From Silene conica (lineage: Eukaryota > Streptophyta > Magnoliopsida > Caryophyllales > Caryophyllaceae), in NCBI GenBank assembly GCA_029255685.2, contig CM055312.2:25948203-26012202 (forward strand): a stretch of DNA of 64,000 nt, in the 5' to 3' direction. The position numbers and the translations under genes are program-made. Positions 46,475 through 58,305 of the stretch are shown here, in pieces (the stretch's first letter is position 1; every line of letters begins with the position of its first letter). The notes below the pieces were generated by a model that ran no database searches, was not told the origin of the DNA, and saw only the letters and a program-made list of their open reading frames with translations.

Positions 46475-49016
46475 TGTAATACCCCGCATTTTTATCGGTA
46501 ATTAATTTATATGGTTATTATGGTGTTGATAATATTTGAACATTGATATTCGATAATTAAGTTATCGAATGCGTGTTTTATATTTTATATAGGATTGGTG
46601 TAATACTTCATTATAATATTTATTATTTATATTGATGTATTGACTTATTTGAATAATTAATATTCAATAATTAATTTATCTACCAATTTATATGTGCTCG
46701 TTTATATTCGATAAATAATTTATCGAATGGTATTCTATGTGCTCGTTGAACCGTAATTAAGTCGAGAACGGGATATGGGTATATAGTCCTTCGAAATGCG
46801 TAATGGATCGTCATAGGTGGGTTGGTATTCAGTGGGTCGAAAGAGGTAAGATTGGGCTTACCAATCTTAAAGCTAAACGTATGAAGTATACATATAACAA
46901 GCCTAGCAACTTTATACCCTATTCACTAATACAAACCCTAATATACGTAAAATAAGCCGCATCCTCCTACACCTAGTCTGCCCTATCAAACTCTACATCC
47001 AGGAACCCATATCTAGGCTATTTTGCGTGAGAGAGGAAAAGAACAGAAGAGGAGGGAATCGATTAAGAACAGTTACGACATCGCCAGGTTCGTCTCGCGC
47101 GCCGCCTTACGTTTGTGGGTTATTCACGCCTCTCATCAGACTTTTGACTTACGTGATGTTGTTGTGAGTAATCTGGGTAGTGTATATATCACGCTTATCG
47201 TCTATGGGTCACCATAGGACCACCGTAACTGACACAACAATGACCAAAAAGGGGCGACAGTAGCTGCGTTTATTACTCTGTTTTGCGTGTTCTATCTCGT
47301 TATTTGTTGCTTAATCGGATATGTTTAGCTTTAAGTCTTGTCGTGGGTTATAGGTGATGGTAGTAAGATATGTGCGGGTTGTCTTGGTGGTGATAGGAGG
47401 GGTGTCTGGTGGTCGAACAACAACCAAAGTGGGTCGTAGTTTCCGTACAGAAGCAGGGGAGTTGTGAATGGTACAACGTGTTTAGGGCGGGTTTTGCAAA
47501 CGGTTTGAGGGGTGTCGAGGCCTGGTGTTGGCACCAGGGGGGTTGTGGGTAGTATGGAGTGTCGAGGGGTGGTGAGTAGTAGTCGTGTAGGTGGTGTTAC
47601 AGGCGGGTTATGGGACATGGTAGGGAAACCAGTGACACATAGTTTTACTGTTGCGGTTGGATAGGTGTAGTTTCTGTGCTAGTTTCGAGGGTGGCTGAGG
47701 TAGTCTCAGGTGTCGTGGTGGTGTCAGAGGTGTGCGTCATGGTGCAGGGAGTGCCAACCACCGTGGTTGGTGGTGGTGCTGGCGGGGTGTGAGTGTCGAA
47801 CGGGGTGGTCTTAGGGGCTGTTAGATAACCGTAAATGTTGTTTTGAGCGAAGGGTAAGCGTGTTTGACGAGGGTTTTCGCGTGAGGTTGTGTATACGTTT
47901 GTTAGTGGCTGCATGATTATCTTTATCAATATTATTGTTATTATTATTATTATAATTAATTATTAGTGTATGACTATTGTTTTATTATTGTTATTAATGT
48001 TATTATTAATATTATTATTGGTATTATTAATACTCCTAGTTATCTATGTTTAATAATGTTAATTGTGTTAAAGGTGGTAATGGGTTATGTTTACGAGTCG
48101 GGAAGTTAATGTTTTAAGAGAGCTATTATTTCGGGAAAGTTTCCATTCTGGGAAACTTTCCACTTATAGGAGGTTATTATTTACTGTAAGGGTGAGTTGA
48201 CTTATGAGGGTTCGGGAAGTTTATTAATTCATTACGTACACATGTTTAGGTGACGGTTTTCGCGCGGAACACTTCTAGCAAGCTTTTGGTTGACTGTTCT
48301 CTTGCAATTTGAGGTAGGGGAATACCTTATGCCTGTTGATGAGTTATTTGATTATTAATCGTTGTTACCAATGTTCATCTTATTATATTGAATGATTGAT
48401 ATATTGCTTTATTTGATTGAATAATTCTGTGACACGATACGATGTGACGGATATTGGGTCTTGTGATTGGTGTGGAGGTAATTGGGTCTTGTGATCGGTG
48501 CGGAGTTTATTTGGCGTTGGATCGGTGCGGAGTTTATTTGGCGTTGGATCGGTGCGGAGTTTATTTGGTGTTGGATCGGTGCGGAGTTTATTTGGTGTTG
48601 GATCGGTGCGGAGTTTATTTGGCGTTGGATCGGTGCGGAGTATATTATATTGTTGTCTTATTTATTTTTCCTCTACTCAACCTCGTGGTTGACCCTGTGT
48701 ATTCGTGTGACACCTGTGATGATCCGTAATAGGGAGCAGTTTTGACAGGAAAGATGGTGCTGTGGGAGCATGGGATGGCGTGAGCACTTGCATGGACCGA
48801 CTTAGATGTAGATCACCTACTTTGTAGTTATCAGTTGTACTTTTATTCCGCTATGTAGTATCTGTAATACCAAAGTTTAAATTTTACCAGTTTTTATATA
48901 AAGTACTTTGGTTTGATTTACTTTGTTATTCACTGCCTCGGATATTCCGAGATGGTAACAGCCCAATTTACTGAGGATGTCTTGCTAAAGGCTTCTTAAT
49001 AAATTGGGGTGTTACA
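46475..49016 (+). mobile_element. Solo LTR S2 of the G1 family
   Basis: A 2542-bp lone LTR from TGTAATACCCCGC to GGGGTGTTACA, flanked by target duplication GAAAA (46470-46474, 49017-49021). Its ends and minisatellite match the G1 LTR in reverse. It interrupts G2 between protease and RT, in the REYPDVF motif. No internal domain remains, as expected after LTR-LTR recombination. Open frames at 47331-47929 are low-complexity. Confidence 0.93.
48494..48655. repeat. 27-bp minisatellite in S2, six units
   Basis: ATCGGTGCGGAGTTTATTTG starts at 48494, 48521, 48548, 48575, 48602 and 48629, an exact 27-bp period. The homologous array in the G1 LTR is the insertion site of C1. Confidence 0.93.
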
Positions 49017-49021
49017 GAAAA

Positions 49022-49189
49022 CATCTGGATACTCACGAACAATGGCTACATCCTCAAGCTTCGGTAGCGATGGCTTAGCAGCTGAAACAACACACGGGAA
49101 GGCTTGGCAACCCTTCCTAAGAAGATAAGTAACTTTCATCGAAGAAATCACACGAACACCCGTTTTAGGGCGAGTTCCCCTATAGGAAA
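49022..49189 (-). pseudogene. G2 linker between protease and RT
   Basis: A short piece of the G2 polyprotein between S2 and T3: SYRGTRPKTGVRVISSMKV and SLPKLEDVAIVREYPDVF. The second is the usual motif before gypsy RT. Not functional alone. Confidence 0.8.
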
Positions 49190-49194
49190 CACGA

Positions 49195-50861
49195 TGTAAC
49201 AACCCGACCCACCACAGTCGTAACACACCCCCAATAAGATGGGAGGTAAGCCTTTGGGCCCATTATTTGACCTCACTTAAGCCCAAAAGCACAAGATCTT
49301 GTTACTAAGTGGTGGGTGGAAGCTATTATAAACATATCACAAGCCTCACATTCTACCGATGTGGGACAAATCTCCACACAAACTTTCTTCTCTTACTCTT
49401 GGGGTGTTACAAACCACCCCACTTAAAGAACACAACGTCCTCGTTGTGCCTAAACTTGACCGTAGCCAAGACCAGAATCCTCCCCGCTAGGTGCGTGACC
49501 CGGGTACTCCCGACCATAGGCTCACCACACGGTCGCAGGGTCGCTCTGATACCATTTGTAACAACCCGACATACCACGGTCGTAACACACCCCCAATAAG
49601 ATGGGAGGTAAGCCTTTGGGCCCATTATTTGACCTCACTTAAGCCCAAAAGCACAAGGTCTTGTTACTAAGTGATGGGTGGAAGCTATTATAAACATATC
49701 ACAAGCCTCACATTCTACCGATGTGGGACAAATCTCCACACAAACTTTCCTCTCTTACTCTTGGGGTGTTACAAACCACCCCACTTAAAGAACACAACGT
49801 CCTCGTTGCGCCTCAAACTTGACCGTAGCCAAGCCCAGAATCCTCCCCGCTAGGTGGGTGACCCGGGTACTCCCGACCATAGGCTCACCACACGGTCGCA
49901 GGGTCGCTCTGATACCATTTGTAACAACCCGACCCACCACGGTCGTAACACACCCCAATAAGATGGGAGGTAAGCCTTTGGGCCCATTATTTGACCTCAC
50001 TTAAGCCCAAAAGCACAAGATCTTGTTACTAAGTGGTGGGTGGAAGCTATTATAAACATATCACAAGCCTCACATTCTACCGATGTGGGACAAATCTCCA
50101 CACAAACTTTCTTCTCTTACTCTTGGGGTGTTACAAACCACCCCACTTAAAGAACACAACGTCCTCGTTGTGCCTCAAACTTGACCGTAGCCAAGCCCAG
50201 AATCCTCCCCGCTAGGTGGGTGACCTGGGTACTCCCGACCATAGGCTCACCACACGGTCGCAGGGTCGCTCTGATACCATTTGTAACAACCCGACATACC
50301 ACGGTCGTAACACACCCCCAATAAGATGGGAGGTAAGCCTTTGGGCCCATTATTTGACCTCACTTAAGCCCAAAAGCACAAGGTCTTGTTACTAAGTGGT
50401 AGGTGGAAGCTATTATAAACATATCACAAGCCTCACATTCTACCGATGTGGGACAAATCTCCACACAAACTTTCCTCTCTTACTCTTGGGGTGTTACAAA
50501 CCACCCCACTTAAAGAACACAACGTCCTCGTTGCGCCTCAAACTTGAGCGTAGCCAAGCCCAGAATCCTCCCCGCTAGGTGGGTGACCCGGGTACTCCCG
50601 ACCATAGGATCACCACACGGTCGCAGGGTCGCTCTGATACCATTTGTAACAACCCGACCCACCACGGTCGTAACACACCCCCAATAAGATGGGAGGTAAG
50701 CCTTTGGGCCCATTATTTGACCTCACTTATGCCCAAAAGCACAAGGTCTTGTTACTAAGTGGTGGGTGGAAGCTATTATAAACATATCACAAGCCTCACA
50801 TTCTACCGATGTGGGACAAATATCCACACAAACTTTCCTCTCTTACTCTTGGGGTGTTACA
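49195..50861 (-). mobile_element. Tandem TRIM array T3 with five LTRs
   Basis: Five LTRs of 216-217 bp (49195-49411, 49557-49773, 49920-50135, 50282-50498, 50645-50861) alternate with four internal regions of about 146 bp, period 362-363 bp. Each internal region keeps the primer site (GCTCTGATACCA on plus), the GAGGAC-loop hairpin and a polypurine tract. One target duplication CACGA (49190-49194, 50862-50866) bounds the whole block. The repeated 60-72-codon open frames are artefacts of the array. Confidence 0.93.
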
Positions 50862-50866
50862 CACGA

Positions 50867-51107
50867 ACTCCTGAAGAACTCCTCAAGCAGATTTTCTGGT
50901 CGCGACACTCGAAGCGAGCGTGGTATCGCGATAACCAATCCATACCGAGGATAATGTCAAAGTCCTCGAGAGGAAATCTCAGTAAGTCCGCTGGAAATGT
51001 GGCTTGACCAATAATAATCGGAACATCCCTATGGGACGAAGAGCAGGAAAACACGTCTCCAGAAGGTAAGGAAATGGAAGTCTCCTCGACCAATGAAGAC
51101 TCAAGAG
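50867..51107 (-). pseudogene. G2 protease C-terminal part
   Basis: Reads VEETSISLPSGDVF, a PIIIGQATFPADLL segment and DFDIILGMDWLSRYHARF, the C-terminal half of a gypsy aspartic protease, up to the T3 insertion. It is in a different frame from the active-site segment upstream. Confidence 0.8.
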
Positions 51108-52262
51108 CTAAACGGTCTGCGAAATGAGTGATAAAAATGAAAGAGAAGCTCCAGTATCAAATAGAATAAGGCACTCAGCACCAAGAATAGAAAAGATACC
51201 GGCAACAATGTCTGGATGAGCCTCAGCCTCAACCCTAGTCATCACAAAGATCTTCCCTTTCGGCTTCCCTCCCTTAGTCGCTGCAGCAACAGTGGCAGCC
51301 TTGCCAAGTGCGGTGTTCCTCTCAGGACACTCATAAGACTTATGCCCAAATCCATTGCACGTATAGCACTTGAAAGCATTCTTGAAATAGTCAAAACCTG
51401 GATGAGATGGTTTACCACAACGGTGGCAAACACTAGGAGATGTGTCGGTGTGAACAATGGTCTTAGCAATCGGAGCAGAGAACCTCTCAAACCGCTTCTT
51501 CTGAGATGAAGGCGAAGAAGTAGAAGGAACAAACGGTCTCTTCCCCTGGTAAACTGATCTATGGTGAGAAGTCACACTAGAAGTAGCAGCTCGGGTCTCA
51601 GCATCTATGGCACGAATAGAACTCTCGGCCCAAATAGCATCATCATATACCTCCACAAAAGAAGTCGAGTCACGACGAACCATACTCTCGATGCGCGGTC
51701 CTAACTTCCCACGGTAGAAGTAGACTCTCTCAGCCTCATCTCTGACAAACCTCGATGCAAAATGTGCAAGTTGGTTGAATCTGTCGGTGAACTCCTAAAC
51801 GGACATCTTACCCTGCTTCAAATCCATGAATTCCTTGAGTCGCTGTGATCTAAGCTCCTTAGGATAAAACCTCGTCTCGAGCTTATCCTTAAAAGCCTCC
51901 CAATCGAACAAAGGATCAAGAGTGCAAGTCGGTCCGGTCAATGCCCACCATCTATCGGCCTCAAGGGTCAAAAAGTGAGTGGCTAGCCGCACTCTATCCT
52001 CTCTAACCACCGAATACATGGTAAAGCTCTTTTCCATCTCCCGGAACCACTCGGTAAGAGCTACCGGATCAACCTCGCCTCCATAAGTCTTCACGTGGCT
52101 CCTGGACATCTGGGATGCTATCCAAGAGAAGCTACCAGGACGATTAGCCTCATTGCCTGGCGGTGGAGGAGGTGGAACATTCCATGCTTGCTATCTCTGG
52201 TTCTCAAGCAACTGATGAAGTGCTTGCATTATAGTGTTCTCAGCAGCCGTGGTTCTCACCAT
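51108..52262 (-). pseudogene. G2 gag and protease active site, two stops
   Basis: From the ATG at 52262 (MVRTTAAENTIMQALHQLL) the frame carries TAG at 52193-52191 and again at 51797-51795, but is otherwise continuous. Gag motifs include TEWFREMEKSF, EADRWWALTGP and FKDKLETRFYP. Two Cys clusters follow (CHRCGKPSHPGF and the canonical knuckle CYTCNGFGHKSYEC), then protease LFDTGASLSF. A small indel in a T run near 51135 ends the frame. Both stops are TAG where a CAG codon would fit the context. Confidence 0.83.
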
Positions 52263-52426
52263 CCTTCAAAAGAGAAAACAAGTGTTAACTTAGCAATTAG
52301 CAATCACAAATAGACTACATTATAAATCCTTAGATCTACCCATCTCTCATTCATTATTTGTTTATTTGGTCAAGTTAAGGTTGGGGGTCACATGAGTGCG
52401 TCGGGAGCAATAGTGCTCTGATACCA
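52263..52426 (-). other. G2 leader and primer binding site
   Basis: A short leader of about 150 bases with primer site TGGTATCAGAGC (52415-52426 on the minus strand), two bases from the 5' LTR. Initiator tRNA-Met type. Confidence 0.88.
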
Positions 52427-52428
52427 AC

Positions 52429-55281
52429 TGTAAAACCCCTCGCGAAAGCGGAAAAATAAAACATACAAAGTACTAAAAATGCAGCGGAATTAAAACTTTT
52501 TAACCTAAACATGCGACGTGAATTAAAACCTGAAAACTGAAACTGACATAAATAGAAATAGATAAGTATACTGTCTAAGTACTGAAAACCAAATATGTAC
52601 AACAGCCTGGGATGGAACATCCCTACCGGCACCAACAAAAACTGTATCAAAACTAAGAGTCCAGCTAAACGATATAAGTGTAAGTCATGATGAAAGGATC
52701 ATCGCTCGCTAGCTCTCCCGTAAACCCCGCCAACCTGCATGTACCTACATACATGAAAACATGTACGCTACAATCAGTGGGGAGTGACTAGAGTTCTCCT
52801 AGCCACCTTTTGTAACGACACGTAACACAGAAAAGCAATACAGAATACTCCAACATATATAAACATGTGAAGCATAAACATCTCATCAACTGTTCTCCTA
52901 CTATCATGCAATACTAATGCACGACTCTCAACCAACTTCATAAACCGTTAGGAAGGAGAGCCGGTTTCCCTACTGGTTACCCAGTCGGGGGTCTTTCAAT
53001 CAAACTATTTATGAAACCGATCATAGAGTCATCCAATGCCTTGGATGAACAATTTATAACTCAAGCAATACATTCATTAACTTCAACATGTATATCTGAC
53101 ACTGTACCAAACTTTAGGCAAGCAGATATAAACATCAGGTAAGTATAAGGTTCAGCGGTCAACTTAAGACATAACCTAACACCAAAACATTCAGCAAGCA
53201 AGGACTCAGAGGCCAACTTAAGGCATAGACCTGCCAATCAGCAAGACACTAGACTCAGCGGCCAACTTAAGGCATAGACTAGCATCCAAAAGTAAAGGAC
53301 TCAGAGGCCAGCTTAAGGCATGTCCCTTCACTGCATCACAAGATACTAAACTCAGAGGCCAGCTTAAGGCATGTTCTAGCATCAAACATCTGCACTCTGG
53401 GCAAGGTGTCAGTTCCTTAGCTACCCCATTGTGCAGCTGCTCTACTCGTCAGACTCAGAGGCCAACTTACGGCATGTTCCAACGCGAACACAATCAAACA
53501 TGTCTGGACTCAGAGGCCAACTTAAGGCCTGTCCCAGACACGACAAACATACACATATGGAGCTCAGAGGCCAGCTTAAGGCATATCCCCATATATGACA
53601 AACAACTCACGTATTAAGTTCAGAGGCCAGCTCAAGGTATAACTTAATACGCATCAATACAACATCATCAAAGTCTATGAACTAAACTCTAGTTCTACTT
53701 TCTTAACTTCTAGTCAACACTTAATTGACCCCAGGAACTAAGTTGAGGGAGAGCCGGTTTCCCTTTCGGTTACCCGACCGGGGGGTCTCTATCCTCTCTC
53801 CATTCCCGAACCCAATATAGTGTTGCCCATCCTCCGAGGACCTCAATTACATATCAAAGATACAAGGAACGAGTTTCAAACAAAACTGATCAACCATCTA
53901 AAAGTTATGAACGATTTATATTTGAAAACAAGCTACAAGGGTCCCCAGCCGGTCGGCAGGCAGCCGGTCGGCCGGCTGGTGATCCCATTCAGCCTTCCTT
54001 CTTTGAAAACAAAAACAACAACAAAGGACTCCCAGCCAGCTGGCAGGCGGCCGGTCGGCCGGCTGGGAACCGAATCCCAAGTTCTCAAACATTACGCAAA
54101 CACACCTAATAAGCACTCCCAGCCGGCTGGCAGGCGGCCGGTCTGCCGGCTGGGAACCCTATTCCTATGTTCTCAATTTTACGCAAGACAACCACAAAGA
54201 GGCTACCAGCCGGTCAGCAGGCAGCCGGCCTACCGGCTGGCAGCTCAAAACCCAAATTCTCCAAAACCCGCAAAAACAACTAAAGACGCTCTCAGCCGGT
54301 CGACCGGCGGCCGGTCGGCCGACCGGCTCAGAGAGCCTGTACGCTAAATTCGCGATTTCCAGCCTATTCAAAAACACAATAAATCGACACCAATTCTTAA
54401 AAATTGCTACAAGTAAAGTTTACTCTACATCACAAATCACTCAATAGCACTAACTAACAGCAAACAAACCCATAACAATCCTCAATACGATTATACAATG
54501 TATCCGTCGCAAAACATGGAATTTCTGAAAATTGCTTATGAACATATGAACATCAACAAGGCATGAATTCATCACATAAGAACATTCCTAAACATGTTAC
54601 TAAGTCCATTAATCATCAAACTTTAACAAAATCAGAAACAATAACAAGAACACATCAAACTTGCTATTTTAACAAAAAGGCCGAGTTTCTCATTATCGTC
54701 ACCTCAAAAGCAATCCGGCTCAAAGATCTTCCTCTAAGATGAAGCTATCCACTTCCGGGTCGTCCAAGCCCACGCCTAGAAGCACGAAAAACGAGATTAA
54801 GGGGATGAAAGTCGAATCTTACAAAAACAGCCCGAAATTCGAAGTGAAGGATTTGAAAAACGAAAGTGATAGATGGCTTGCAAATTAAATGAGGATTCCG
54901 AAAATGTTATTATTACCTCGATTTGATGAACGGATGACGAAGAACTAATCAAAAGAAGATGAATATTAATGGAGGTTTATGAGGAATTGTGTTTACAGTA
55001 TGTTTGTTTAAGAAGGAAGAAGTATGTCGACTAAATTGATTTTAAGGGACTTAACAGTTGTCCTTTCCGTTTTAAATGAAACGGGTTAGGATACTTGAAC
55101 GGGTTTTTAGATGTGAACTTAACTTTACCAAGTTTGTATTCGTCTTAAGGACTTAAGGTTCTTAAGACGGATCTTACTATTTATTTAAAATACTTTTCGA
55201 TAATTAATTAAAATATTATTTTATTACTTAGAATAATTAAAAACGCTTAAAAATATATTTATAAAAATACGGGATGTTACA
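52429..55281 (-). repeat. G2 5' LTR
   Basis: 2853 bp, nearly identical to the left LTR without T2. Holds the hairpin array (53145-53655) and five GC-rich hairpins (53945-54330). Followed by GCTCT. Confidence 0.93.
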
Positions 55282-55286
55282 GCTCT

Positions 55287-57898
55287 ATCGGTGGTCATTA
55301 GGCCAGCAAATGTATCTTAACATGTCTATGCTTAGGTGATCGACTAGTTATCTCGTATGACTCTATGGCAATTGAACTCGCCATCAATCGCATCACACAT
55401 CTAGTTGCATTGAGACATCACCTCACTTAAGCAACCAAGGGCGAGGTCATGATAATTCAATTCACTTTAATGGGGTTCAATATGGTCTTACCATCCCATT
55501 TGAATTTTATTTGACCTTTGGTGAGTTATAAATAACTCAAATGATGAATGCATTATCACATATGTAAAATTGATACCATATCAATTACTACATAGTCTAT
55601 AACTCATACTTGTATAGTATTACATCTCAACTCAATTGATATGACATGATTTATCATGTTAAGCCTATAAGAAGGTCTTTGGTTAGTAAGCCTTAACAAC
55701 TTTTGTGCTTCACATAACCTTACTATAATTTCCCTTGATTATGCATAATATCATTATGCTAACCTTACGAGTACATGTCTTGATCCATGTCTAGACACAA
55801 GCTTTCTAACAATAGAATAGCTCCCACTGTTTTCACAGTGTCTGAGAGACTCTTCCCTCTATTATATCTCATAGATATAAGTGTACTTATATTCGTTGAA
55901 TACCTTCCATTGTTCTATTGTCTAGAACATTTCTAACAGATTTCCTCCTTTATGATTGTAGTCAAAACTGGTTATCTAACCATCCATATGTGTTTAGAAC
56001 ATGGTATTGTGCAACTCTTTGCACTTTAAACCAATGAAGTATCCAAACATTTAGCTTCATCCTTTTAGTACTCCTTCAGTATTGTTTGATGAACTATATG
56101 GCTATATATACATAGAGACTTCTCTCCAAATTCGATTTGTAACATTTCATCATACTCCAAGTATACGAAGTTTAATAATGGTAACACATCTTAGCGTAAA
56201 GAATTGATCCTGCAGCGGAAGCATGTGGATTCAATTTCTATAGTTCAAAATATTTGAACTTACCCTTATTCTTATCGACCTATAAGAATATCTACTTATA
56301 CGCTAATATCCATTAATAGGATATCCTAGTGATGTATTTATTCCTTTCACAAGTCTTTATCATTCATAATGATCAACATGTCACATTCATGTAAGACTAG
56401 TGACATAACTTTACTCCCACTAAACTTCATGTATAAACATAACTTCTTGACTTTCAAGAAAATGTTTATCACATGATCAAAAACAAAGAATTCAACCTTT
56501 TGACACTTCCTTAATAGGATAGTTGCGATTTTCAAAGCTTATACTCGATGACTTTTAAAATCCAACATGTCAAAACATATTTGAACTCAATGAAGCTATG
56601 TTATTGCGTGGAAAACTCTTTGCCACCAATTTATCAAATTCAACTCTTGTCTTCCTTTCTTAGGATAGTTGTGATTTTCAAAACTCATCCTAGATGATAT
56701 TAAAATCCAACAATATCATTTGATCCGATTTTAATATAGTTCCATTGTTTGTGTGCGAAACCTTTTCCACCAATCAATTGAGCTATTTCGGATTCAAGTA
56801 GAGTCAAAACTAAATAAAGCATTTAAACAAGTTACAAGTTTGTTGCACCAAAAAGGGCAACATAACACTCGTCAACTTAATTTTCGAATGAAATTTCCAC
56901 TGATCTCAACTAGGAAGAACATTTTCCTATTGCATCATACTGAAATTTTTCCACTGATCTCAACTAGGAAGAACATTTTCCTATTGCATCATACTGAAAT
57001 TTTTCCACTGATCTCAACTAGGAAGAACATTTTCCTATTGCATCATATTGAAATTTGTGGCTCTATAATAATTTCTCCCACTCTGTCTAAAAGAAATAAT
57101 CCTCCTTTCTTTATAGACAGCATCATGAGCCACAAACCATTTGTTCTCATGATCATATAGGAAAAATTTGTCATTCAAACTAGGCTACAACTTAGGCACC
57201 TTGCCTATTCATATCTCATATGACTCGTACGCCCATGCTTTGTAACATAGCGGGATAAATGCTCGACAAAATCGGAATAGAAAATAACTCCCACTAAATT
57301 GTAAAGATTTAATCATATCTCATATAATTCAATATTACTTTCTCGTGCATTTTATGAACGTGCTTACGAAAGAAAACTTGTGATACTTTATCTCACGTTA
57401 TTTGGTGTAAATTACTAGGCTTAATTAGATCATCATCTAATTCCAAGAACATTTTCTTTGAGCCATTGCACATGTATTCTGAACGAGAATTTCCTGTGCG
57501 TTGATTTCCTCAATCGAAGATGGACCTCATCTACTTGAGGATAGATCCTCTAGATAAAGTATTTCTACTTCGGTAGAAAGATGAATTAAAATATCTTTCT
57601 TGATTTAAAATTTCACTCACCTACACACTTTAAAGTGTTTATGGGTGAATGACTTGCCTTGAATGCAAGATTTGCATAACTCATGAGATTCCTAACCTCA
57701 AATGCGACTTTTAATCGAGAAATGAGGAAAACTTTGGGGCACCAACTCGAGTTTTAGGGTACATGTGACATTTCCACCTTAGTTTTGGAATATAACCACC
57801 TTGATTCGTATGGCATTGCCATTAACCAATCGTGGTAAGATTGAGTACAACATTTGTTTTAATTGCCTAATGGTAAAACCTTTTACCTTTTTATGCAA
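55287..57898 (-). pseudogene. C4 relic of Copia RNase H and RT
   Basis: No open frame of note, but blocks align with C1 pol on the minus strand: around 56370-56480 the order of GATCAACATGTCAC, TTTACTCCCACT and ATCACATGATC follows the C1 segment at 20755-20890 covering the YVDD region. The 55287-55650 part matches the C1 3' untranslated region. It is heavily mutated and AT-rich. Identity is too low to map domain borders. Confidence 0.55.
56891..57055. repeat. 54-bp tandem repeat, three units
   Basis: A unit starting CCACTGATCTCAACTAGGAA begins at 56897, 56951 and 57005 with almost no differences, inside the relic pol of C4. The open frame across it (56753-57160) is incidental. Confidence 0.92.
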
Positions 57899-57924
57899 AA
57901 CCACTACAAAAAAATACTGCCATT

Positions 57925-58305
57925 GCGACGGATTTTTTGCGACGGACAGCAAATCCGTCGCAAAATTAGTTTTGCGACGGATTTCGCGACGGATTTTTTG
58001 TTTGCGACGGAATTTGCGACGGACCTGAATTTCCCAGACCCGCGAAATGAAAGTCAAATGGCGGGAAGGTTTGCGACGGAAAGTCCGTCGCAAATATTGA
58101 CTTTTGCGACGGAAATTCCGTCGCAAACATATTGACCAGACTTGCCCAAAAGTTGGTCAAGGTCAAATGTTGACCAGATTTGCGACGGAATTTCCGTCGC
58201 AGGAGTCAATATTTGCGACGGAAATTCCGTCGCAAATCTGGTCAACATTTGACCTTGACCAGATTTGCGACGGAAATTCCGTCGCAAAAGTCCGTCGCAA
58301 AGTTT
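57925..58305. repeat. D1 left subterminal motif array
   Basis: About 18 copies of GCGACGGA or its complement TCCGTCGC, often as palindromes TTGCGACGGAATTTCCGTCG. TTGACC/GGTCAA motifs lie between them. Such arrays bind the CACTA transposition proteins. Confidence 0.85.

Larger units (their letters stand above)
40123..55281 (-). mobile_element. Ty3/gypsy chromovirus G2 with nested insertions
   Basis: LTRs of about 2.85 kb (left 40123-43540 with T2 inside; right 52429-55281) are flanked by target duplication GCTCT (40118-40122, 55282-55286). The interior encodes gag, protease, RT, RNase H, integrase and a chromodomain-like tail on the minus strand, but is broken by two gag stops, a protease frameshift, TRIM array T3 and solo LTR S2. 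Excluding T2 and its duplicated target, the LTR lengths are 2852 and 2853 bp, so the element itself is not old. Confidence 0.92.

Noticed and set aside
47331..47929. Thr/Pro-rich frames on the minus strand (also 26946-27913)
   Set aside because: Both are in homologous LTR sequence (S2 and G1), low-complexity, and not preserved between the two copies.
49195..50861. Repeated 60-72-codon frames as a possible multigene family
   Set aside because: They coincide with TRIM LTRs and internal regions and are open only because the unit is short.
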